53,496 nt of DNA from Verrucomicrobiota bacterium (GTDB lineage Bacteria; Verrucomicrobiota; Verrucomicrobiia; Opitutales; Opitutaceae). The position numbers and the translations under genes are program-made. This document shows positions 21,001-26,582 of this stretch, one piece after another; within the stretch, counting starts at the first letter, position 1; every line of letters starts with the position of its first letter. The notes under the pieces are model-generated. The model made no database searches and was not told where the DNA came from. It saw only the letters and a list, made by a program, of their open reading frames with translations. The stretch covers positions 1-53,496 of the forward strand of contig JAQGON010000099.1 in the NCBI GenBank assembly GCA_028293565.1, given 5' to 3'.

Positions 21001-21869
21001 ACCGCCTGCTGCGCGTCCTGCACGCGCTGGTTCAGGCGCGCGCGCCCCGACTTCTTCGCCTCGAGCTCCGCCTGCTGCGTCTCAAGGTCGCCCCGCCGGG
21101 CGTCGGCTTCCCCGCGCAGGGCCGCGACCCTGGCCTCGAGCCCGCCGAGCGCCGCCGTGAGCTGCGCGTGCTGGCGGCTGCTCCACGCCAAGCTGAGATG
21201 ACGAAGCCGGAAACTCAGCCGCTTGAAGCGCATCGCCTTGGCCGCCTGCCGGCGGAGGCTCCCGATCTGCCGGCCCACCTCGGCCACCACGTCGGCCACC
21301 CGCGCCAGGTTCTGCTCGGTCAGCGCGAGCTTGTTCATCGCCTCGCGGCGGGCCGACTTGTATTTGGTGATGCCCGCCGCCTCCTCGAACACCGCGCGGC
21401 GCTCCTCGGGCTTCGACGACAGGATCTGGTCGATCTGGCCCTGGGCCATGATCGAGTAGCTGGTCCGGCCGACGCCGGTGTCCATGAAAAGCTTCTGGAT
21501 GTCCTTCAGCCGGCAGGTCTGGCCGTTGAACGCGTAGTCGCTCTGGCCGTCGCGATGCACGCGGCGCGTGATCTCCACCTCGTGGAATTCGGTGCCCAGC
21601 TGTTTCTCGCACTCGGTGAGCAGCAGCGAAACTTCGCACACCTGCGCCGCCTTGCGGGTGTCGGCGCCCTCGAAAATGATGTCCTGCATCTTGCCGCCGC
21701 GGAGGGCCTTCGCGCTTTGCTCGCCGAGGACCCAGCGGATCGCGTCCGCGATGTTCGACTTGCCGCACCCGTTGGGGCCGACGACCGCCGTCACGCCAGG
21801 TTCGAATCGGAGAGTGGTGGCATCGGCGAAGGACTTGAAGCCGTGCAATTTTAGCGCCTTGAGATACAT
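18075..21869 (-). CDS. smc: Chromosome segregation protein SMC
   Basis: 1264 aa ATPase of bacterial condensin, which dimerises through a hinge and organises the chromosome with ScpA/ScpB (not in this window). Walker A GPNGCGKS is at 31-38. The C-terminal head has the signature LLSGGQKTLTAVALLF and Walker B PFCLLDELDAPLDESN. Long coiled coils flank a hinge at about 510-670. Within the hinge side at about 578-590 the residues RIAECGWRTDN coincide with a GCGGA-type intergenic repeat read in frame. A Lys/Arg/Ala-rich stretch with KAERRKPRAKKEKGEA lies near 1010. The start is the ATG at 21867-21869 (MYLKALKLHGFKSF), the canonical SMC N-terminus; the frame remains open upstream without homology. 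Confidence 0.97.
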   Translation of the reverse strand: MYLKALKLHGFKSFADATTLRFEPGVTAVVGPNGCGKSNIADAIRWVLGEQSAKALRGGKMQDIIFEGADTRKAAQVCEVSLLLTECEKQLGTEFHEVEITRRVHRDGQSDYAFNGQTCRLKDIQKLFMDTGVGRTSYSIMAQGQIDQILSSKPEERRAVFEEAAGITKYKSARREAMNKLALTEQNLARVADVVAEVGRQIGSLRRQAAKAMRFKRLSFRLRHLSLAWSSRQHAQLTAALGGLEARVAALRGEADARRGDLETQQAELEAKKSGRARLNQRVQDAQQAVFDLRSQKEAAENQANLAQIRRTGLEDRLGSSRDNLGELEMQLREVSAQVDTGAQDKQLQLGLLGSSDAVFQQRNRDLAVVEGELGKLEQELQQAKFQLLQLESTVARLRTDASGYEVDQKTSVLRHDAVAQEIGQVREQHAAAIQAVTDHAAKAEAALVEKSRTHLEAAAAQQAVTDLTREFRDSQRRLQDIDRQLAQRTARLRLLQQLQEKWEGFGEGAKAVLQGRLDGALAGAKATPITQGLEVKPEFGKAVEAILGAAAEAISVSDLATAQRILAQLEAEQIGSVVLRIAECGWRTDNRGNLPSGLVPATDAVNGEAGHPALGVLGECYIADDLGAFLEFWKANPGFGFLAVATRKGDLVDRRGLVYGGHHSARKSSNSIVQREIDLRETAKALADDQKLHDDQKAQIEALGARLAASEQTLEQRRADVLAVTQTLAAVQAEQRSVLRAQEDVGSRLRRMEGELVSLEQARNEAHARWEKAQAGLLEADAAATGQREKIQRMEIRIGEIRTDREVKRESLAQARLELAERRQKVEVLDRGLTEMEKRRIQLDDLLVQRQQEIETWGTQIEELERESSAQRARGAQIGETLGVAQEQVEKARIELVGIEREITALENSRSSLHTEADAAHDELSAHEVKLAETRQRAQFLSEEVAREYQTEIGTLEWRQLLWHADDEPAGVKPLDLDEEEDAGQAESAAADAVAPKAERRKPRAKKEKGEATADDLAALESTNWDEIKAESDGLRARLNSMGAVNLVAIEEYAELKQRHDFLTAQSTDLTTARAELLQAIDEINLTSQKQFEVTFEQIKKNFAYTFETLFGGGRAALELIQAEDILESGIEIVAQPPGTKLKSITLLSGGQKTLTAVALLFALYMVKPSPFCLLDELDAPLDESNIGRFTDLLRKFVGESQFIIITHNKRTVSAASAIYGVTMEERGVSKTVSMRFNHERGEAETHAPNLAESVTGAKPVGV
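20103..20136. repeat. Family-D repeat embedded in smc coding sequence
   Basis: On the minus strand this stretch reads ATTGCGGATCGCGGAGTGCG and continues GATGGCGGACTGATAA, closely like the intergenic GCGGAGTGCGGAT units near 5640. It is translated in frame as part of RIAECGWRTDN, so the reading frame is not broken. Confidence 0.6.
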
Positions 21870-22036
21870 TAAAGCGGACAGTGTGAGCGGGCCGCGCGAG
21901 CGCGGGCAAACGGAAAGTGACGCCGCCGTTTTCCGCTCGCATGCCCGGCCCGTTTCTCCCATGCCGCGAGCCTTTGGACGCCGCGAACCAAGCGTTGTGA
22001 TTTGCGGGAAGTTGCGCTGGCTTTCCCGCCACGCCC

Positions 22037-22786
22037 ATGGACCCCACCTCCCGATCCGCGGAAATCGCGGCTGTCCTCATGCGGCGCATCCCTCCGTCGT
22101 CCACGGAAAAAACCGCGGTCCTCAGCCCGGACGCATCCGCCCCGCTCCTCCGTTTCGGCGTCGAAGCGCACCGCGGCACGCTGCAGGTCCGCCTGGATCC
22201 GGCGCCGCCCGACGGGACGCCGATCCAGTGGACGCAGCACGGCACGCCGATCCAGGGGCAGGCTTCCAGGTCGCTTTCGCTGGCGAATCTGACGCCCGAG
22301 GACACCGACCTTTACTTTGCCCTGATCGGCCCCGCCTCCGCTCCGTCGCGATCGCAGGCGTTCATGGTGGTCGTGATGCCCGGCCACCCGCTGCTCAATT
22401 TTTCCGCGCGCGGCCGCGTCGCGGACGGACAGCCGCTGACCGCGGGGTTCGTCATCGGGCGCGTCCCCGGACCGGCGAATCCCAGGCGTTATCTCATCCG
22501 TGCGATCGGTCCGTCGCTCGAACGTTTCGGCGTGAAGGAGTTTGTCGCCGATCCGGTCGCCTCCCTGCATCGGCGGAACACGCTCCTCGAGCTCGAGCGG
22601 CTCGACTCCGATGGCGAGACCGCCCGGCAGCTGGGTTCGAGGACCGGAGCCGCCGCGCTGATGCCGGGAGCCCGCGATTTCGTCGCGGTCGCGGAATTGC
22701 CGCCGGGCGCCTACAGCCTGGTCGTTCGCGGGGGAAAAGGCTCGGGCGAGGTCCTGGTGGAAATCTACGAGATCCCGGCCTTTTAA
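22037..22786 (+). CDS. Ig-like domain protein with verrucomicrobial C-terminal domain, no visible signal peptide
   Basis: 249 aa. Residues about 45-115 look like an Ig-type beta sandwich (IQWTQHGTPI, then LSLANLTPEDTDLYFALI), without the usual cysteine pair. Residues about 122-249 match a domain that I know from Opitutaceae surface proteins: LLNFSARGRV, TAGFVIGRV, YLIRAIGPSLERFGV, DPVASL, LPPGAYSLVVRG and a final VLVEIYEIP. Such proteins are normally large and exported. Here no signal peptide or membrane segment is seen at the N-terminus, so it may be a truncated relic or be cytoplasmic. The stop TAA (22784-22786) is the first part of a family-B palindrome. Confidence 0.7.
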   Translation: MDPTSRSAEIAAVLMRRIPPSSTEKTAVLSPDASAPLLRFGVEAHRGTLQVRLDPAPPDGTPIQWTQHGTPIQGQASRSLSLANLTPEDTDLYFALIGPASAPSRSQAFMVVVMPGHPLLNFSARGRVADGQPLTAGFVIGRVPGPANPRRYLIRAIGPSLERFGVKEFVADPVASLHRRNTLLELERLDSDGETARQLGSRTGAAALMPGARDFVAVAELPPGAYSLVVRGGKGSGEVLVEIYEIPAF

Positions 22787-22864
22787 CCGCGAAGAACGCG
22801 AAGAGCGCATCGGTCGATCCATGGATGGCTCGCCCTTTGCGCCCTTCGCGACCTTTGCGGTAAA
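22784..22864. repeat. Palindromic intergenic repeat, family B (copy 2)
   Basis: The left arm TAACCGCGAAGAACGCGAAG (from 22784) is complementary to the right arm CTTCGCGACCTTTGCGGTAA (ending near 22863). It starts at the stop codon of the preceding gene and ends shortly before the stop of the opposing FAD-oxidase gene. The arms match copy 1 at 2542-2613. Confidence 0.8.
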
Positions 22865-22880
22865 AAGGGTCTCCGCGATT

Positions 22881-24320
22881 TCATTTGTGATCCCACGGCA
22901 GGTGGATCGCGAGCTTCGGATATTTCCAGATCCGCACGGGCTCGAACATTTTTCCGGGATTCAGGATCCCGCGCGGATCGAGCGCATCCTTGACGGCCCG
23001 CATCGCCTTCACCTGCGCCGCCCGATGCTGCACGCGGAGGAAGGGCGATTTGGCGAGGCCGATGCCGTGCTCGCCCGAAATCGCGCCGCCGAGGTCGACG
23101 ACCGTCCGCATCAATTCGTTCACCGCCGCTTCCGCCGCCCGCATCTCGCCGGGGTTTGCGCGGTGATACATGATGTTCACGTGGAGATTGCCGTCCGCGA
23201 TGTGTCCGAACGTCGGAATCGGCAGTCCCGACCGGCGCTTCAGCGCGGCGAGGAAGCGGATGAACTTCAGGTAGCTTCGCATCGGCACCACGATGTCCTC
23301 GTTCAATTTCGAGTCGCCCAGCTCGAACATCGCCCCCGAACATTTCCGGCGCACGGCCCACAGCGCCTCGGCTTCCGTCCGGTTTCGCGCCGCCCGAAAG
23401 GCGGTCGCATGCTCTTTCGCCCAGCCCAGCACCAGGGCCTTCTGCTCGCGCACCTCCGCGGCGCCTCCCGCCAGCTCGATCAGGATCAGCGGACGCCCCG
23501 CCTGTCCCGGAAAGACCGTCGTCCTGGCGGCCCGCTCCGCGCACACGACGCTCTCGCGGTCGAGAAACTCGCAGATCGCCGGCTGCACGCGCCGGCGAAA
23601 CAGCTCGAGGGCGGAGCGCAGCGCCGCGGTCTCGTCGCGGAATGACGTCAGCAGCGTCCAGCGCGCGGGCGGGAGCGGGATCAGTTTCAACACCGCGCCC
23701 GTCACGACGCCGAGCATGCCCTCGCTGCCGATCCACAGATCCCGCAGGTTGAAACCCGCGGAGAATTTCTTGGTCGCCGTCCCCCACTCCACGTAGTCGC
23801 CGGAGGCGAGGAAGCCGCGCAGCGCCAGGACAAAATCGCGCGTCACCCCGTACTTCCCGCCGTGCATGCCGCCGGCGTTGCAGGCGATGTTGCCGCCGAT
23901 GGTGCAGTATTCCTTGGACGAAGGATCGGGCGGATAAAACCAGCCTTCCGCCTCGGCCGCGCGCTGGAGGTCGCCGACTTTTGCGCCGCACTGCACGTGC
24001 GCCATCCCAGCCTGGGCGTCGATCGCGATCCGGTTGAGCGCGAGCATGTCGATGACCCACCCGCCCCGGACCGGCGCGGCGGAGCCCATCAACGTCGTGC
24101 CGCGGCCGCGGACCGTCACCGGCACGCGATGACGATTGGCCAGCGCCAGCACCACGCCGATGTCCGCCTCTTTCCGCGGCTTGATCACCGCCTCCGGCGG
24201 GAACGAAATCTTGCTGCTGTCGAACGACGCCTCGAACAGCGCCGCCTCCGCCGTCGACACCACGCTTGGCGGAAGGCGGCGCTTGAGCTGCAACGTCGCG
24301 AAACGAAAAGTCTGCGTCAC
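22881..24320 (-). CDS. FAD-linked oxidase, GlcD/D-lactate dehydrogenase type
   Basis: 479 aa. The N-terminal PCMH FAD-binding half contains VTVRGRGTTLMGSAAPVRGG, PPDPSSKEYCTIGGNIACNAGG and GSEGMLGVVTGAVLKLIP; the C-terminal oxidase half contains PTFGHIADGNLHVNIMYHR and the signature SGEHGIGLAK. Family enzymes oxidise 2-hydroxy acids such as glycolate or D-lactate and pass electrons to the respiratory chain or an ETF. Partner genes glcE/glcF are absent here, so the substrate is open. The frame begins at a GTG (24318-24320) placed directly against an 11-bp hairpin with no ribosome-binding site, so the true start is uncertain. Confidence 0.9.
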   Translation of the reverse strand: MTQTFRFATLQLKRRLPPSVVSTAEAALFEASFDSSKISFPPEAVIKPRKEADIGVVLALANRHRVPVTVRGRGTTLMGSAAPVRGGWVIDMLALNRIAIDAQAGMAHVQCGAKVGDLQRAAEAEGWFYPPDPSSKEYCTIGGNIACNAGGMHGGKYGVTRDFVLALRGFLASGDYVEWGTATKKFSAGFNLRDLWIGSEGMLGVVTGAVLKLIPLPPARWTLLTSFRDETAALRSALELFRRRVQPAICEFLDRESVVCAERAARTTVFPGQAGRPLILIELAGGAAEVREQKALVLGWAKEHATAFRAARNRTEAEALWAVRRKCSGAMFELGDSKLNEDIVVPMRSYLKFIRFLAALKRRSGLPIPTFGHIADGNLHVNIMYHRANPGEMRAAEAAVNELMRTVVDLGGAISGEHGIGLAKSPFLRVQHRAAQVKAMRAVKDALDPRGILNPGKMFEPVRIWKYPKLAIHLPWDHK

Positions 24321-24350
24321 GCGCCCACCTCAGCGGAGCGAGGTGGGCGC
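24321..24350. repeat. Perfect 11-bp hairpin abutting the FAD-oxidase start
   Basis: GCGCCCACCTC (24321-24331), loop AGCGGAGC, GAGGTGGGCGC (24340-24350). It would lie at the 5' end of the oxidase message immediately before the GTG start. It could be a mobile palindrome or a regulatory/terminating structure. Confidence 0.7.
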
Positions 24351-24477
24351 TTCAACCCGATAAGCACGTTTTTCCCGCGGACCGAGCCAAACCCCGGGAA
24401 GGGATGCCCGCGCCGCCGCACAAAAGAGCTTCCTTTTCTCCCGGGGTGCTTTGGAGTGCGTTCGTCGCCTCCCCATC

Positions 24478-25575
24478 ATGAGCCTTACCCTCAAGCCCGG
24501 TGCCGCCTGCGCGTTCGACCAGATTTCACTCGGCGAGGTCATGCTCCGGCTCGATCCCGGCGAGGGGCGCGTCCGGACCGCGCGCGAGTTCAGGGTCTGG
24601 GAAGGCGGCGGAGAATACAACACGTCCCGCGGGCTGCGCAAATGTTTCGGGCTGAAGACGGCGGTCTGCACCGCGTTCGTCGACAACGAGGTCGGGCGCC
24701 TCGTGGAGGACTGCATCATGCAGGGCGGCGTGGCGACCGACTTCATCCGCTGGCGCGAGGACGACGGCATCGGCCGCACGGTGCGCAACGGACTCAATTT
24801 CACCGAGCGTGGTTTCGGCGTGCGCGGGGCGGTCGGCACTCCCGACCGCGGCAACACGGCCGCGTCGCAGCTCCAGCCCGGCGACTTCGACTGGGACCAT
24901 CTTTTCGGAAAGCTCGGCGTGCGGTGGTTTCACACCGGCGGAATTTTCGCGGCCCTTTCGGAAACGACGGCCGCGCTGACGGTCGAGGCGGTCAAGGCCG
25001 CGAATCGCCACGGGACGATTGTCAGCTACGACCTCAACTACCGCCCGTCGCTCTGGAAGACCATCGGCGGATTGAAAAAGGCGCAGGAGGTGAACCGCGA
25101 AATCGCGAAACACGTCGACGTGATGATCGGGAACGAGGAGGACTTCACGGCATCGCTCGGGTTCGAGGTCCGGGGTGCGGACCAGAACCTCGCGCATCTC
25201 GAGACCGCTGCATTCAAGGCCATGATCGAGACGGCGGTGAAGGAATTCAAAAACTTCAAGGTGGCGGCCACCACGCTGCGCCGGGTCATCACGGCGACGA
25301 AGAACGACTGGGGCGCGATCCTCTGGCATGCGGGAAAATTCCACGAGAGCCGCCCGTATCCGGAACTCGAGATTCTCGACCGGGTCGGCGGCGGCGACAG
25401 CTTCGCCTCGGGACTCCAGTTTGGATTTCTGCAGTTCAACGATCCGCAGAAGGCGGTCGACTACGGCGCCGCCCACGGCGCGCTGGCCTCCACCACGCCG
25501 GGCGACACGTCGATGGCGACGCGGAAGGAAGTGGAAAAACAAATCGCAGGCGGCGGGGCGCGGGTCGTGCGGTGA
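24478..25575 (+). CDS. PfkB-family sugar kinase, probably 2-keto-3-deoxygluconate kinase
   Basis: 365 aa. Ribokinase-like fold with substrate-binding start SLGEVMLRLDPGEGRV and FRVWEGGGEYNTSRGLRKCFG, and the ATP/anion-hole signature VGGGDSFASG with catalytic base D307. The motifs SYDLNYRPSLW and MIGNEEDF are characteristic of KDG kinases, which phosphorylate 2-keto-3-deoxygluconate for uronate or Entner-Doudoroff catabolism. No kdgA/eda gene is adjacent, so the exact sugar is inferred. ATG 24478-24480 was chosen because it begins the aligned region (MSLTLKPG). Two hairpins that could end transcription follow the stop. Confidence 0.85.
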   Translation: MSLTLKPGAACAFDQISLGEVMLRLDPGEGRVRTAREFRVWEGGGEYNTSRGLRKCFGLKTAVCTAFVDNEVGRLVEDCIMQGGVATDFIRWREDDGIGRTVRNGLNFTERGFGVRGAVGTPDRGNTAASQLQPGDFDWDHLFGKLGVRWFHTGGIFAALSETTAALTVEAVKAANRHGTIVSYDLNYRPSLWKTIGGLKKAQEVNREIAKHVDVMIGNEEDFTASLGFEVRGADQNLAHLETAAFKAMIETAVKEFKNFKVAATTLRRVITATKNDWGAILWHAGKFHESRPYPELEILDRVGGGDSFASGLQFGFLQFNDPQKAVDYGAAHGALASTTPGDTSMATRKEVEKQIAGGGARVVR

Positions 25576-25594
25576 TCCGCCGCCCGGCGCGGGA

Positions 25595-25651
25595 TTTTTA
25601 CATCGGATCGGGAGGTTCCGGATGAACGCCCGAGCTTTTCCGATGTAAAAA
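25595..25651 (+). terminator. Intrinsic terminator-like hairpin after the PfkB gene
   Basis: A perfect 13-bp outer stem TTTTTACATCGGA (25595-25607) / TCCGATGTAAAAA (25639-25651) with an inner TCGGG/CCCGA stem. A-rich and T-rich flanks on both sides mean it could work in either direction. Confidence 0.65.
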
Positions 25652-25666
25652 ATTGGGTAAATAAAA

Positions 25667-25686
25667 CCCACGCTTCGCCGCGTGGG
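25667..25686 (+). terminator. Second hairpin, followed by a T-run
   Basis: CCCACGC (25667-25673), loop TTCGCC, GCGTGGG (25680-25686), with CCCTTTTTT about 10 nt further on. Possible terminator; weaker than the one before it because the T-run is displaced. Confidence 0.45.
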
Positions 25687-25804
25687 CGGCAGGTCCCTTT
25701 TTTCGGGCGAAAACCCGAGTCGCCCCTGCGCAAGCGCCTGTGTCCCGGGCACATAAAAAATGCGGATCAAAACGCACGCTGGCGTGTCTATGCGGACCGT
25801 CCCC

Positions 25805-25868
25805 ATCCCGTAGTCCAGATTACGGGATTTCCCGGATACCCGTGTAGGAGAATACAGAACATACTGTA
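25805..25868 (+). promoter_or_regulatory. Palindromic leader upstream of the 67-aa peptide gene
   Basis: A perfect 8-bp inverted repeat ATCCCGTA (25805-25812) / TACGGGAT (25821-25828) is followed by TTTCCCGGATACCCGTG, which repeats the CCCGT theme. A second palindrome, TACAG-N6-CTGTA (25853-25868), ends 3 bp before the ATG. An AGGAG occurs at 25846-25850, but 21 nt from the start is too far for a normal ribosome-binding site. An operator or structured leader is inferred only from symmetry. Confidence 0.4.
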
Positions 25869-25871
25869 CCC

Positions 25872-26075
25872 ATGAACTCTACATCCCTCGCCCTCTTTCT
25901 CCTCGGTGCCACTGCTTCGGTCGTCGGCACCTTAGCCCTGTTGAAGAATTTCCACGGCGCGGTGGAGGGCTACGAGGATTCCCAGGGATTTCATTACGGC
26001 CGTCCCAGCAAGGAATTGGTCGTCCGCACGGCGGTCGCCCGCGCCCGTTCTTACGAGCACCAGACGGCGGCTTAA
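25872..26075 (+). CDS. Small hypothetical membrane protein
   Basis: 67 aa. Residues 3-24 (STSLALFLLGATASVVGTLALL) form one hydrophobic helix, followed by a polar tail with GYEDSQGFHYGRPSKELVVRTAVARARS. I do not recognise the family. Support for a real gene is positional: it has a palindromic leader upstream, an intrinsic terminator 28 nt after the stop, and no long overlapping frame with homology. It therefore looks like a stand-alone short transcript. The topology is probably a single-pass protein with the tail in the cytoplasm (inference from the positive tail). Confidence 0.6.
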   Translation: MNSTSLALFLLGATASVVGTLALLKNFHGAVEGYEDSQGFHYGRPSKELVVRTAVARARSYEHQTAA

Positions 26076-26103
26076 ACCAGCTTTCGCTCGCCGTCTCTCT
26101 CGG

Positions 26104-26132
26104 CCCGGGCCTTTCACGGTCCGGGTTTTTTT
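26104..26132 (+). terminator. Intrinsic terminator of the 67-aa peptide gene
   Basis: Stem CCCGGGCC (26104-26111) / GGTCCGGG (26118-26125) with one G-T pair and a 6-nt loop, followed by TTTTTTT (26126-26132). Confidence 0.8.
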
Positions 26133-26497
26133 GCGCAGCGACCTGGAGCAACGCCATCGCCTACGCCGCGAAGGGCGAAGGGCAGTTCCGGACGGCCATC
26201 AACGCCGAGGACACGTTGAAATACGATGAACCACCCGTGTGGATCATTCCGGTCCGCCACTCGCTCGGCGCGGCGCTGATGGCCCACGAGCGCTATGCGG
26301 AGGCCGAGCAGGTTTATCGCGACGACCTCTCCCGCCTCCCGGGGAACGGCTGGGGGCTTCACGGTCTCGGCGAGGCGCTCGCCCGGCAGAAAAAAACCAG
26401 CGAGGCGGCGACCGTGCGGAGCCAGTTCAATCGGGTCTGGAGCAAGGCCGATCTCACGATCACCTCGTCATGTCTCTGCCAGGTGGCCTCACGCTAA
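26132..26497 (+). pseudogene. 5'-truncated TPR-protein gene (C-terminal remnant)
   Basis: An open frame without a plausible start runs from the T-tract of the preceding terminator to a TAA at 26495-26497. It encodes WSNAIAYAAKGE, then YDEPPVWIIPVRHSLGAALM and HERYAEAEQVYRDDLSRLPGNGWGLHGLGEAL, a TPR-type helix pair, ending VWSKADLTITSSCLC. This resembles the C-terminal end of a large TPR protein family with the same YDEPPxWxxPxR segment (family recollection). The N-terminal several hundred residues are missing, so a deletion or rearrangement probably joined the two loci at about 26132. A TTG at 26216 gives at most a 93-aa product. Confidence 0.75.
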
Positions 26498-26582
26498 GCT
26501 CGAAGAAAATATTCCCGCCTCCGGTTCGGTGAAACCCGACCGGGCCCCGCCGGCCGCCAAGGCGAAAAGATTCGGGACCGCA

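Noticed and set aside
18063-21854. A 1263-codon open frame antisense to smc, and similar long antisense frames over acnA, mfd and trpB
   Set aside because: They mirror GC-rich coding sequence on the other strand, are rich in Arg/Ala/Pro with no recognisable domain, and the opposite strand encodes well-conserved proteins.
25853-25868. TACAG-N6-CTGTA as a LexA (SOS) box
   Set aside because: The half-sites are in the opposite order and spacing to the CTGT-N8-ACAG box, and the gene has no link to DNA repair.
26216-26497. 93-codon frame as an independent gene with a TTG start
   Set aside because: Family sequence continues in frame upstream of the TTG to the terminator, so it is better read as a truncated TPR gene.
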